A program made the translations under genes and the position numbers. This document shows positions 21,450 to 33,261 of a stretch of DNA of 64,000 bases, piece by piece. The stretch is from Balamuthia mandrillaris (Eukaryota; Discosea; Longamoebia; Balamuthiidae): positions 44,612-108,611 of the forward strand of contig JAVKOQ010000181.1 in assembly GCA_031835245.1 (NCBI GenBank). Direction: 5' to 3'. The notes below the pieces were generated by a model that had not been told where the DNA came from, did no database searches, and was given only the letters and a program-made list of their open reading frames with translations. Every line of letters begins with the position of its first letter. Position 1 is the first letter of the stretch.

Positions 21450-24400
21450 ATGGCGGTGGGAAGGACCGCGTTTCTGCTGTTGGTAGTGACGACCGTGGTG
21501 CTGCTCTCCGCTACGGCGGTGGACGGGCAGGATGCCTTTGCCAAGACCGACTGCTCTTTCTATTGCACGCGTCAAGATGAGTTTGGTCCTTGTAATGTCC
21601 AAGACTACTGCAACTGGGTCGGCTGCACCTGGCAACCTTCCTCGGACGGCCCTTGGTGCGCCTCCCTCATTCTCTCTTCTTTCGGTTTTTAGGTTTTCTC
21701 ACTCGCCTTGTAACAAAAAGGTGTTCTGTGCCAACTGTTCCGGACTACTACGTGACCACCCAAGTGCAAAAGACAAAGACAGGGGTAACGCTCCACTTGA
21801 CGCCGAAAAAAAGCCGCCCGTTCTTTGGACCGGACGTGCGCAACGTGTCCGTGGCCATTTACATGGAGACGGCGAACCGTCTTCACGTGAAGATCTCCGA
21901 CGCCAACGCCACTCGTTTCGAAATACCTCCCTCCATATCTCCGCGACCGCCTTTGCCTAAGCACATGCCTTCCACCACGGTTTGTATTTCTTTCGCTTTC
22001 TTGCTCTTCTTTGTTTGTTCTTTCTCTTCTTTCTTCTTTTCCTTCTTTCTCCTTCCGACTCCTGTGTTCTTCTTTGCTCTTTTGGTTTGAGTCTTTATGC
22101 TCATTCTTGCAATGACAGCACTACTCCTTGCAACACTCCAGCGTGGGCGAACCTTTCTGGTTCCAAGTCATCCGTACATCGACCGGCGAGAAGCTCTTTG
22201 ACACTCGTTCCACTCCTTCTCTTTCTTCCTCTCTCCTCGCCACCAACAACATCAACGCCAACGAACCAACCTTCAACAACCTCATATTTAAGGACCAGTA
22301 CTTGGAGATCTCCACAAAACTGCCCAAAGGGTACCATATCTACGGCCTCGGAGAGAGCTTCCGCCAGAACTTTGCCATCTATCCCGGAGAGACCCGCACC
22401 CTCTGGACCATGGACAACTTTGGGCAGCCCACCGGACAGAACGCCTACGGCTCTCATCCGTTCTACCTCGAGGTGAGGGAGGGAAGCAAGAAGGCACACG
22501 GCGTCTATCTTCGCAACAGCAACGCCATGGAGGTGGTCCTCGGGGAGCAGTACCTCACCTACAAAGTAACCGGCGGAGTGTTGGACTTTTATTTCTTCCT
22601 GGGAGAGACCGTGGATGCGGTCATGGACCAGTACACGGACGTCATTGGCAAGCCCGCTCTGGTGCCTTTCTGGGGATTGGGATTTCATCAGTGCAGATGG
22701 GGATACAACAACGTGGATGTGTTGCAGCAGGTGTTGGACAAGTATCGCCAGGCGGACATCCCGCTAGATACCATTTGGACGGACATTGACTACATGGAGG
22801 ATCATCGTGACTTCACTGTGGCTCCTTCCTTTGCTCCCAACGCGAACATGGCTGCTTTTCTGGATAAACTCCACAAGAATGGACAGCATTACGTTCTCGT
22901 CGTGGATCCAAGTAAGTACTCTTCTTCAACGCCACCCCTATCTTCGTTCTTATTTGCTTATTCTTTCTTTCTTTCCAATAAACAAAAAGGCATTCAAGCA
23001 AACAATCAGTACAGCCCATACACGGACGGTCTCAAGGAGAAAGTCTTCGTACGAGACAACGTGTGGCAAAACCCGTTCTACGGCAAGTCGTGGGCTGGCG
23101 ATGTAGTCTTCCCCGACTTCTTCTGCCTTAACTCCACCACCCAGTGGTGGACCGACAACCTCCTCAAGTTCAGGAAAGACTATGGCGTCAGCTTTGATGG
23201 TCTTTGGCTGGACATGAACGAACCTTCCAACATGCAGTACGACCAATGGATTCCCAAGAAGCCCTTCGGAGAGTTCGACAGCGGTCATCCTCCGTTTGTC
23301 ATTAACAACAGAGGAGGCCACCTTCCTATTTCCTACTTCACCATCAACACGGACGCCTTGCACTGTGGACTGAACGCCGAGGATGGTTCTCCTCGCGAGC
23401 AGCCAGAGTTGGCCTACAACGTGCACAATATGTACGGCCTCTCCGAGGCTAAAGCCTCCTACAAGGCTTTGGTGGATATCCTCGGCAAGCGTCCCTTCCT
23501 GATCGCTCGCTCCTCCTTTCCTGGGTCCGGCACCTATACCGGACACTGGACCGGAGACAACCTCTCCCTGTGGGAGCACCTGCACCACAGCATCAGCAGC
23601 ATGCTCAACTCGCAGCTCTTTGGCATGCCCTTTGTCGGCAGCGACATCTGCGGCTTTGGCGGCGACTCTGTCGGAGAGGAGCTCTGCGCCCGTTGGATGG
23701 CTCTCGGTGCATTCTATCCCTTTGCTCGCAACCATTTTGGCAACTGGAAGTCCCCTCAGGAGCCCTTCGTGTGGCCGACCGTCGCCAAGATCTCCTCCAA
23801 GCTGCTCCATGCTCGTTACAGCCTTCTCAACTATTATTACACCCTTCTCTTCGAAGCCAGCGTGAAGGGCTCTCCTGTCGTTCGCGCCCTCTTCTTCGAC
23901 TTTGCCAACGACTCCAACACTTTCGCCATCGACGACCAGTTCATGGTCGGTCATGCTCTGCTCGTCTGCCCTGTGGTCAAGCAAGGGGCTCTCGAGCGTG
24001 ACTGCTACTTCCCTCCTGATGCTTTGTGGTATGACTTCTTCTCCAACGCGCCACTGTCCAACAAGAAGGGGGGTTACGTTCATTTGGATGCTCCGTTGGA
24101 TGTCATTCCGGTGTTCCAGAGGGGAGGCACCATCATGCCCATGCAACACCCCGCGCTGACCACCACTGAGCTTCGTCAAAATCCATTCTACCTTCGCGTG
24201 GCTTTGGATGCCAACCAAAGTGCCACTGGCTCTCTCTACTATGATGACGGAGACAGCATTGATCCCATTACGACCTCATCCTACCTTTTAGTCTCCTTCT
24301 CGGCTGCTCCCGTAAAGAGCGCTTCCACTCGCACTATTCAACTGGTTGCACAACGAAAAGCAGGAACAGCACCGTCGTGGGAGCCTCCTTCTCTGGCCTC

Positions 24401-24566
24401 GGTGGAGGTGTTGGGCGTGCCCTCTGCTCCCACCAAAGTAACCTTTGATGGAACTGTTCTGCCTTCCTCCCACATCAAGTACAACAACGCCACTTCCAAT
24501 CTCTCGGTGCAAATGCCGGACTCAACCTCCATACTTGACAAGTTTACTCTCGCCTGGTCTTACTAA
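21450..24566 (+). CDS. Secreted/lysosomal alpha-glucosidase (glycoside hydrolase family 31)
   Basis: Four exons (21450-21655, 21721-21979, 22119-22911, 22990-24566) encode about 944 residues. The first 25 residues are a signal peptide (FLLLVVTTVVLLSATA). Next comes a Cys-rich module (CSFYC, GPCN, YCNWVGCTW, GPWC) that resembles a trefoil domain but lacks the usual CC pair. The mutarotase-like N-domain contains YHIYGLGESF, and the catalytic barrel has the nucleophile Asp in DGLWLDMNEPSN and the acid/base Asp in HWTGDN. SDICGFGG and RSSFPGSGTYTGHW are further family signatures. Several N-glycosylation sequons are present. It should release glucose from maltose or glycogen in the lysosome, phagosome or outside the cell. 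The 3' end lies 90 bp from the facing mitochondrial EF-G2 gene. Confidence 0.95.
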
Positions 24567-24656
24567 AGCTCTCTCGCTCTATATGTATGTAAACAAACAA
24601 GATAGAAACAGGAAGCTGTACTTACAAAGGAGGAGGCGTTTTCTTCCTTCTTTTTG

Positions 24657-27030
24657 TTAAAAGCCACCACGCAGTTCTTGCAGCAGTTTAGTGTGCTGCG
24701 TAGGCATTAGATCGCCATAACGCAAGAACTCCATCGTAAAGCTTCCCTTTCCGCGAGTCAAAGACCGGAATTGAGTGGAGTATCCCACCATTTCCTTCAA
24801 GGGCAACTCTGCAGTGATAATCTTGTTGCGCAGGTCTGATTCCATCATTCTCACCACACCTCTCCGCTGTCCGGTCAGATCAGAGAGAAGAGGACCAGCG
24901 TGCTCCTCATCCACTGTGATGCTGACCTTCATTACAGGTTCTAACAAGCGAGGCTCTGCCTTGCCGATCAGCTGTCGTGTGACGGAGTGAGCACAGGCCC
25001 TCAAGCCTGCTTCTGTCGACTCGGGAGACAGATCGCAGGTACGAAGCGTAACGTGCACGTCCTCCACCGGAAAGCCGAACAGAGTGCTCGACTGAAGCGC
25101 GGTGCGTACGCCTTGTTCCAGGCCACGGATGAGAGCTTGGGCTGATTGTTTGCCGCCGACAGGGGCAGCGGCAGCAAAAGCTTCTTTGGGGATTTCGTTT
25201 TCGAGAAGATTGCCAGCGCCTCTTTCTCTGGGCTCCACGGAGATGGTCAACTGGACGCGTTGCTTGCTGCCACCGACATCCAACTCCCTCTCCACCTGCT
25301 CCTCTAGGCTCTGATTAATAGTAGTTCTGTAGGAAATGCGCATCTTGCCAACCTCGATGGGCACCTTATAGTGAGTCAGGATGCGGTCCTTTAGGATGTC
25401 CAAGTGGAGCTCACCCATGCCGCTCATCAGGGTTTGACCGCTGTCTGGGTCTACCGATACCACAAAGGATGGATCTTCACGTTGGAGGGAGGACAAGGCC
25501 TGGTCCAACGCCTTCTGTCCGCTCAAGGACTCGGGTTCCACCGAGCAGAAAAACACGGGAGGAGGCACGTTGATTCCCTTCAGCACGTAGATCTCCTTGT
25601 CTCCTTGTTTTTTGCTTGTAGTGACGGTATGTTCTTCCAACACAGTGACGGTATCTCCGGTGCATGTCTCTTTCAGACCAACGGCTGCACCGATGTCTCC
25701 TGTGTTGATGTGCGGTACCTCTATCATTTCCTCCGCGTGGATGCTCATTAACTTGGAGATGCGTTCTTTGACGCCGCGCGTGCTATTGAAGAGGGTGACC
25801 CCCGAACGAAGCTTCCCCGAGTAGACCCTAAAGTACACCACCAGCCCTCGTTGGTGGTCATGCACGACCTTGAAGGCCAGCGCACAGAGAGGATTGGAGG
25901 GAGAAGGGTAGATGTCCACATGCCTATCTGCCAGCGATTCCACTTGGTTACCTCTTTTAAGGGCCACGACGTCAGCCTGCACAGGAGGCCGTTCCATGGG
26001 AGAGGGCAGATACTGCAGCACGGCATCCATCAGGGGTTGTACTCCCTTGTTCTTTAGGGATGAACCGCACAACACGGGCACCGCTTTGGCAGCCAAAACA
26101 ATTCTTCGAAGAGCCGCCTGCAATGCTTCCGGCGACACCGCACCCTCCCCTTCCAGCACTCGCTCCATGAGCTCATCATCGAGGTCAGCCACTTGTTCCA
26201 CCAGGTTCTCTCTGGCCTGCTTTGCCTTAGCCAACAGCTTCTCGGTGGCATGTTGGCTAGTGGCAAGAGGTTCCCTAGTATAGGTATCCCCTCCTCCCTC
26301 CGATTGCTCCCACACCAACACCTCGTTGGTGACCAGGTCCACCACTCCCTTGAACTGGGGTCCCTCCCCTACCGGCAACTGCACCAACAAAGGTCGCGCT
26401 CGAAGGCGATCCTTCATTGTGTTAACAGACTTCTCGAGAGTGGCTCCTTCTCTGTCCATCTTGTTGACAAAAGCCAACACAGGGACCTTATAACGAAGTG
26501 CTTGCCCCCACACCGTCTCCGTCTGTGCCTGTACACCTGCCACACCGTCCAAGACGGCCACCGCTCCATCCAACACTCTCACCGCCCGCTCCACCTCGAA
26601 CATAAAGTCCACGTGCCCGGGCGTGTCTATCAGGTTGATGCGGGTGTCACCCCAGTTGAAGGTTATGGCGGCAGAGTTGATGGTGATGCCTCGCTCCTGC
26701 TCCAGACGCATAAAGTCCATTACAGTAGTGCCATCATCCACGTCTGCATGTGAACATGCAAAATAAAGAAGGTAAGTACATGAATAATAGGAAGAGAGGA
26801 GCAGAGAAGGGAAGAAACAGAACGGAAAGAGACGAACTTCCGGCACGAGGGACAACGCCAGCGTAATAGAGCATTCTCTCGGAGGTTGTAGTCTTTCCGG
26901 CGTCCACATGTGCGATGATACCAATGTTTCTCACCCGACGCAGCGCAGTTTCTACCAGGCAAAGTGCCAAGAAAGAAAAGGATGAGCTGAAGAAGAAGAA
27001 GAAAGACAACAAGGACAGAGAGAATAGAGA

Positions 27031-27067
<37 letters not shown>

Positions 27068-27423
27068 GGTGATGCTTTGAGAGAAGTTCGGTAAGCAAAC
27101 ATACCAACGTCGCGCTTTGGTGAGTCTGCTTTGGAGGAAAGAGAAGATGAAGAGGACTTGTTACGGAAAACAACAGGAAAGAAGGTCCCATTGGAAGCAC
27201 AGACAGAGGGAAGCAGCGGGACGAACCGCCGGCGACAAAGGAAGGAGGAAGCGGCGATGAAACGGGGCACTGCGGTGGAAGGAGAGCGAAGATGCGATGA
27301 TGATGATGGCGGCATGGATGAGGGCAAGTTCGATGCGACAGCGGAACTAAACGGTCGTCGCTGCAGCCGGGGCAGCACAGAGCAGCCCTTGGCCGCATCA
27401 GCCCGCAGGGAGGAACGCCACAT
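24657..27423 (-). CDS. Mitochondrial elongation factor G2 (ribosome-recycling GTPase, GFM2/RRF2 type)
   Basis: Three exons (27423-27105, 26951-26838, 26743-24657) encode about 839 residues. The first 100 residues are Arg/Ser-rich without acidic stretches, a mitochondrial targeting presequence. GTPase motifs are [18 protein letters not shown] and NKMD. The switch region reads [20 protein letters not shown], which is the GFM2 form (VDDG-TVTDFM) rather than that of the translocase GFM1. Other matches are [14 protein letters not shown] and [17 protein letters not shown]. Domains II-V follow, with [10 protein letters not shown] and [17 protein letters not shown]2 acts with the recycling factor to split mitochondrial ribosomes after termination. 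Intron 1 contains a GA/CT run. Confidence 0.92.
27038..27063 (-). repeat. Short (CT)n on the sense strand of the EF-G2 intron 1
   Basis: A GA run on the plus strand inside the first intron of the mitochondrial EF-G2 gene; pyrimidine on the sense strand. Confidence 0.85.
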
Positions 27424-27494
27424 CTTTCTTTGCTGGGAGAAAGCAGCACAACCACGGGTGAATTTCTCCGTGTCGTCCTGAATAATCTAATCAT

Positions 27495-27500
27495 GTCGAC
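27495..27500. promoter_or_regulatory. GTCGAC palindrome between EF-G2 and PRP19
   Basis: One GTCGAC lies 72 bp upstream of the EF-G2 start and 146 bp upstream of the PRP19 start, in a 222-bp divergent gap. Confidence 0.4.
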
Positions 27501-27645
27501 ATGGTGAATATTCGACTACCCCTCAAGTCACCAACAGTATTTTATTATTTGGGGGGGAAAAAGAAAAAGAAGGGAAAGAGCCGAAGAGGGAAGAAAGCAC
27601 AAACCTACACAAAGGGCTGTCAACGGTGTAGCGGACGATTGAATC

Positions 27646-29941
27646 ATGCAGTGTGCTTGTGCGTGTTTTTTTGTTTTTTTGTTTTGTTTATCTTATTTGT
27701 TTTTTGTTTTTTCTTGTTTCTTGCAATGTGTTGTCATATCTGATTTTTATTGTTGTTGTTGTTGTTGTTGTGTTGATTGATACCCCCCTTTTTTTTGTCG
27801 CTTTCACATTGCCTGACCTTCGTGTGTGGGATTACAGTGTCGGGAACAGAACCAGAAGAGCCGGTAGTGTCCAGGGTTTCCGGGCATGTCTTTGAAAAGC
27901 GATTGATAGAGAAATACCTTGAAAACGCGACTACCTGTCCCATCACCAAACAGCCCCTCTCCACGGATGATCTCATCCCTCTGCAGGGTATGTTTCTATC
28001 TCTCATCTTTTGGGTTCTTTTCTCTCTCTCTCTCTCTCTTGTCTTCTTCTTCACTTCCATTGAAGGGTAGTGCTGACGAACAAGTGAATTACTACGCAGG
28101 CTTTAACAAGATCGTCAAACCGCGGCCAGCCAAAGCGACCAGCATCCCCAGTTTGATCAACCTGTTCCAGAATGAATGGGACGCAGTCATGTTGGAGTGC
28201 TACACGCTAAAGCAGCAGCTTGACATGGTAACATTTGTTGGCCAAACGTGACCTTTCCTTTTGTCTTCCACTAACTATTTCTGTTGTGGTGAAGGCACGA
28301 CAAGAGCTTGCACATGCCCTGTATCAGCAGGACGCAGCTTGTAGAGTTATAGCTAGGCTTACACGAGAAAGAGATGAAGCCAGAAGGTACAGTCTGGAGC
28401 TTACTCGGCAGCCAACTTTATTTTGTAACTCTAGATCTTTTTTTAAAATCTCTTTTTTGTTTTTATGGATCAGAGCGCTCGCCTCTGCCAAAGGACAAAT
28501 GGTTCCCACCGAACAACCCTCTCAGCAGCCACAGCGGTCAGCCCGCGAAGAGTCAATGGAACTGGAATCAGGAATTACAGAGGCTCTCAAACAACGATTG
28601 ATCTCGTTTTCAAAGCAGTACGCTTTCTTTTTCCGCATTCATCTCTTTCTCTCTGTTCTCTCAAGTCAGTTTTCTCCGTTAATTAACTCGTACCTACTCA
28701 GATTGACAGCAGAACGCAAGCAAAGAAAGATTCCGGAGGACACAGCCACGCCAAACGACATCAAGACTTATAGGGAAATCTCCAGCCATCCCCCCCATTC
28801 TGCAAGCAAGCCTGGTATTCTCTGCCTTGACCTTCATCCTACCCAACCATTGGTATTATATTTTTACTCGTTCCTCCCTGTCTTTCACACTGCCGATTGA
28901 CATTTTTCCAACAAAAAGGTGGTGACGGGTGGCGTAGACACCAAAGGTGTAATCTTCGACAGAGACTCACAAAAAGTGGTGGGCACTCTAACCGGTCACA
29001 GCAAAAAAGTCAGCGATGTGCTGTTCCACCCTCAAAACGAGCTAGTGTTTACAGCCTCCTATGACAACACCGTTCGTGTGTGGAGCCCTCCTGACTCTGG
29101 CAACAAGTACAAGTCACAACACATCATCAAGGTTCACAAACAGCCGGTCGTTGGCGTCAGCCTTCACCCTACCAAAGAGTATCTGGCCTCTGGCTCGCGG
29201 GACGCCAGTTGGGCTTTCCTCAACATCGACACTGGCGCTTGCCTCACACACGTCACTCCAGAGCACAATGAAGGTACACACAGAATCTCTTATCTTTGAC
29301 GTCTTCTGATTCTCAATTGAGTTTTCTCATTTTGTTACCTTTCTTCTTTTTTCCTAAGCCATTCACTGCCATCCGGATGGCCTCATTTTGGGAACGGGAA
29401 CAGCGGGCAGCCAAGTGCGGATCTGGGACATGAAGTCGGTGAGCAACGTGGCCTCCTTCACCGGCCACAAGGCCACCGTCAACAGCATCTCCTTCTCTGA
29501 GAACGGCTTCTTCATGGCCAGCGCTGCCGATGACAACACCATAAAGATGTGGGATCTCCGCAAGCTGAAGAAGGGTGCCCTGCAAACGATCTCCCTGGAC
29601 GATCCTGCCTCCTCTGTTTCCTTTGACTACAGCGGCCAACACCTTGCCGTTGCTGGTGCTGATCTTAGGTATCTCTTCTGTTTTGTTTTTAGGGAGAAGA
29701 GCGAGAGAGAGAGGGAGGAAGAGTGGGAGGGCGGAGAGCGCGGAGGCGTGTGGACAATTCTTTACTAACATCAAACGCTCTGTGAAGGGTGTATTCAATT
29801 GAGGGAGAAGCCACTTTGGTGGAAACGTTGGTGCTCTCCGACTTTGGCGCTCCTGTCACCGACGCTCAGTTTGGACCAAACGCCTCCTTCCTGGCTGCCA
29901 CCTCCATGGACCGCACCCTCAGGTTCTTTGCTCAAGCGTAA
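27646..29941 (+). CDS. PRP19 U-box E3 ligase and spliceosome core protein
   Basis: Nine exons (27646-27658, 27838-27987, 28100-28227, 28295-28386, 28474-28617, 28702-28852, 28919-29273, 29359-29668, 29788-29941) encode 498 residues. The first coding exon has only 13 nt (M-Q-C-A-L). The U-box follows ([31 protein letters not shown]), then the [15 protein letters not shown] linker and the tetramerising coiled coil with CDC5-binding features ([20 protein letters not shown]). The C-terminal WD40 propeller carries [29 protein letters not shown] and [16 protein letters not shown]. The order and length fit PRP19 throughout. It scaffolds the NineTeen complex and ubiquitylates splicing factors. The presence of PRP19 agrees with the intron load of this genome. 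Confidence 0.95.
28020..28041 (+). repeat. Short (CT)n in PRP19 intron 2
   Basis: A CT run lies between the second and third coding exons, pyrimidine on the sense strand. Confidence 0.8.
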
Positions 29942-30288
29942 AACAACCAAACAGTAATAACACTTGGGCCTCGTTCAACCCCCTTCCCCCCCTCCCCTCA
30001 CCCCCCTTTGTCTTCTCCGCTCCGCACCACTTTTTTTGCGGTGGAAAGTGGCAGGAAATTCGGAAGGGAAGTGCTGCTTACGTGGCACCACTTCTGGTTT
30101 ACTGTTTTCGGCAAAAAGTCAGCAAAAAAAAAAAGGAAGAGCAGCAGAAAAAAGCAGGCGTTGCGGCGCAGAAGAAGTAGAAGGCCCTCTTCCCCTCCAA
30201 AGACAGACAACCACACCAACCCCCCTTCTTTTTTTTATTCCTTCAACCCTCCTCGAGTAAGCTTTTGTCAAAAAGAAAATCAAACAAA
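29942..30288. promoter_or_regulatory. Intergenic region upstream of YKT6
   Basis: This 347-bp gap holds a C-rich pyrimidine stretch at about 29979-30012 and an A-run near 30124-30135. I saw no gene, GTCGAC or TGACGTCA in it. It should carry the 3' end of PRP19 and the YKT6 promoter. Confidence 0.4.
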
Positions 30289-30888
30289 ATGCCTCAACTT
30301 TTTGCAATCAGTGTGATGCGATGGAACGTGGAAGCTCCGCCCACGCTGCTCTTCATGGACTTTGAGCTCTCCTCCTTCTCCTTCTTCAAGCGGCCGACCA
30401 TCAAAGAGCTCGTCACCTTCTTCTGTCGCCAGGTAGTCCAAAGGACCAAGCCAGGGGAGAAGAACGTGGTGGACCAAGGGGACTACGTCTGCCATTGCTT
30501 TGTCAGCGGGGACCGCCTGGCCAGCGCCATCATCACCGACAAGGATTACCCCACTCGGGTTGGCCTCTCCTTGGCTGCCCTGACTATGAGGGAGTTCAAC
30601 AACCAGCACAGCGACAATTGGCAAGGACAGACTCACGACGTGCAGCTGGACACGCCCGCCCTGCACACCCTCTTGGAGAAATACCAGAAACCCGATGAGG
30701 CGGACAACATCATGAAGATCCAGAAGGAGTTGGACGACGTTAAGGAGATCTTGCACAAGAGCATGGAGGACCTGCTTACTCGAGGGGACAAACTGGAGAA
30801 CATTATCGAAAAATCGGAGGACCTCAGCGCCTCCTCCAAACAGTTTTTGTGGCAGGCAAAGAAGACCAACTCCTGTTGTGGCTACTAG
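30289..30888 (+). CDS. YKT6-type R-SNARE (longin domain) with an unusual C-terminus
   Basis: One exon, 199 residues, starting MPQLFAISVMRW. Residues 1-135 form a longin domain (ELVTFFCRQVVQR, YVCHCFVSGDRLASAIITDK, YPTRVGLSLAALTMREF). The SNARE motif follows with the zero-layer Arg in MEDLLTRGDKLENI. There is no TM helix, as in YKT6, which is lipid-anchored and works in ER-Golgi, vacuolar and autophagosome fusion. The end is KTNSCCGY. Typical YKT6 ends in CC plus an AAX tail, where the first Cys is palmitoylated and the second farnesylated. Here the tail is one residue shorter and aromatic. The start at 30289 is preferred over the upstream in-frame ATG at 30265 because YKT6 begins at this point. 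Confidence 0.93.
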   Translation: MPQLFAISVMRWNVEAPPTLLFMDFELSSFSFFKRPTIKELVTFFCRQVVQRTKPGEKNVVDQGDYVCHCFVSGDRLASAIITDKDYPTRVGLSLAALTMREFNNQHSDNWQGQTHDVQLDTPALHTLLEKYQKPDEADNIMKIQKELDDVKEILHKSMEDLLTRGDKLENIIEKSEDLSASSKQFLWQAKKTNSCCGY

Positions 30889-31064
30889 GCTTTGTTTGCT
30901 GCACGTGGCCCTTCACCTCCCTCCTTTCCTTCCCCTCTTCCTCTTTGAGTCTTCTTCTTTTGCGGCTGTTCTTTATTTAATGTACAAACAAACGTAACGT
31001 TCTTCTTTGTTGTTTGCAACAACTCTGCCTGATTGAGGGTATTGCTGCTCTTTCTGTGTCTTCT

Positions 31065-32549
31065 TCACCAGCTGGCCACCGAGTAATCCCACACCTTTTT
31101 TTTGGTGTTGTGCAAAGAGATCATCAGCCACTCTTCGCAGCACGCTAGCAATGGAGAACGTACCGTGGCGCCATCAGTCCCTCCTGTCATTAAGGTCGCC
31201 CCGTCGTGCTGCAGACACCATAGCTGAAGAGGAGAGTGCGTGTTGTTGACATACTGTTAAACGTACGGAAGAAAGAAAACGACAAGCAAGAAAGATATGG
31301 CACCTTTGTGTTGGTGCTGGGAGGTAGCGACGAAGCAAAGCGCATGGTGCGCCAATCCAAGACATGAACACACTTACCGGTCCCACCGAAAACAGCTTTG
31401 AAGGAGTCATACTGCATGCATTCCAGATTAACGGCGTGGGTGCTCCTTCCAGCGCCCGACTCGATGGGTTGTGGTTTTACAATAACATGCTCTCTTGAAC
31501 GTCGGTCACTTTAGAAACATCGTTTTTGTTAAGCCACGCGAAGGAGGGAGAGAGGGAGAGGGAGAATGAGAGAGAGAATAAGAGAGATACAACGGAAGAG
31601 AAAGAACGTACTAGACAACAACGTAGCCATCCATGCTGCAAGACACAATTTTCTGATCATCAAACTGTACAGCACGCACCCAATCTGGTGTGTGTATTGC
31701 AATGTCAGACCATTGTTTCTCTTTGCAGAAGAAAACGAAGAAAGAACGCTTTATACGAACAGGTGTGGTGTTGGTGCTTTGTCTGTTTGGGTTGGGATGT
31801 TAAATACCGCTTATGAACATAAAAGCGAAAAAAATAGGGTAACATACAATGCATTGCTTGGTGGTGAGGTCGAAAACCAAGACCGTCTTGTCGTACGTTC
31901 CGGCAACAAGGGTGGTATCACCACTGGACAAACGTTCATGGAGGCAACGCACAGCACCAGCGTCCGGAGAAAGCTGTTCTTTACATTCAGGAGTCTTCTC
32001 TATAGCATCCTCAAGTTGCCATATCTTTTTTTTTTGTTTTTAATGTAAACCGTTTAAACCCCTTTGTTGAAAGCATTAGCTCTTTACTCTTACTACTTAC
32101 CTTTATTTTCGCATCAGAAGAGCCCGTTATCTAGCCACCATTATGCATTGTAAAGTGAGAAAACAAAAACAAAAGAGACATAACTGGAGGGGAGGGAGAG
32201 AGAGAGAGGGAGAGCAGAGACTGCTAGAGTACCAATGTATCCCTCCACAAACGAACATGGTTGATAGAGCTTCTGTGATGAGCATCTAGCAAGTCCAAGC
32301 GGTCACTCGCTGGCTCTTCAAAACGCAATGGCGAATGGGAGGCACGCAGCAAGCTCTCCCGAGAGAAAATGGAGATAGCGCCTCCCCAAGTGCCAACAAC
32401 GAATCGTCGCTCGTCAAAGGCCAGGGCTTGTCCCATCGACTCCAAAACGCGTTCTGATATTTGCTCTCCTGTTTCTCTGTTGAAGATTGAGAGAAGGCCT
32501 TGGCTCCCCACGCCTATTACTGTCTCGTCAAACTGCACCACTGCTCGTC

Positions 32550-32597
<48 letters not shown>

Positions 32598-33175
32598 AGA
32601 AGAGTAGAAAAGGACGACAAAGAGAACTACGAAGAGAAGAGAACGACAAGGAGAGAGGGAAGGAGATGAGGACAAAGTACTCGTAGAGAATGCAACGTTT
32701 TGCCAGGTTTAAGCGTAAAGGTTGGGAGGGCCACGCCTTTCATGTAGTTCTGCTCAACTAGCACCCGCTGCTTGAACTTTGCTTTCCAACCGGGCTCCTC
32801 CTCTGTTTCACCGCTGCTCAATCATACGATCAGCAATAAGAAGAGGGAGAGGGAAGAGGCAGAGATGGCAAGAAACAGCAAATGTACCGCAACGAGGACG
32901 TGGTTGAGCCCCAATACTGCCCGTAGAAGCCCCGCCACACTGCGTGGTAAATAAATCAAAGTAAGTAAGTGACTTACAGGAGAAGAAAGAAAGGGTCTCT
33001 CTTTACAAGAGTCATCTTGAGAGAGCGCATAAAGCCGCGAGTTGACAAGAGAGACGCGCGACAGAAGAGACTTCATCGACACGTAACGCAACATGTGCAA
33101 CAACAGTTCTTCCGGCAGCCTCAACAAGCGCCCCTCCTCCTTCCCTTCTTCGCCCTCTGCTTGTTGTTGTTCCAT
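31065..33175 (-). CDS. F-box/WD40-repeat protein
   Basis: Nine short exons (33175-33007, 32939-32888, 32816-32681, 32532-32233, 32130-32101, 32024-31848, 31718-31612, 31508-31304, 31253-31065) encode 454 residues. Residues 18-60 form an F-box (LLRLPEELLLHMLRYVSMKS, VSLVNSRLYAL) followed by LWRGFYGQYWG. The rest is a WD40 propeller with blades such as VIGVGSQGLLSIFNRETGE, LITGSSDAKIKIWQLED, VAGTYDKTVLVFDL, DDQKIVSCSMDGYVVVYD and LMTGGTDGATV. It should be the substrate receptor of an SCF ubiquitin ligase; the substrate is unknown. One exon is only 30 nt. A GTAAGT inside exon 8 looks like a donor, but the reading beyond it is clearly a WD blade (HVLDWRTMRFA), so it was kept as coding. The last blade is the least certain part. 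Confidence 0.82.
32544..32597 (-). repeat. (CT)n on the sense strand of the F-box/WD40 gene
   Basis: A GA run on the plus strand within the third intron of the F-box gene; pyrimidine on the sense strand. Confidence 0.9.
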
Positions 33176-33261
33176 CTCTCTCCAATATTTTTTGTTCCTT
33201 TGGGTTAAACAAACGTTAAGCTATAATTCTACTTTACTTATGAATGGTGTTGGTCAAACTC

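Noticed and set aside
31065-31180. Alternative frame at the F-box/WD40 C-terminus reading IASVLRRVADDLF onward
   Set aside because: It looks protein-like, but it is preceded by a stop and no splice site joins it to the WD blades in phase.
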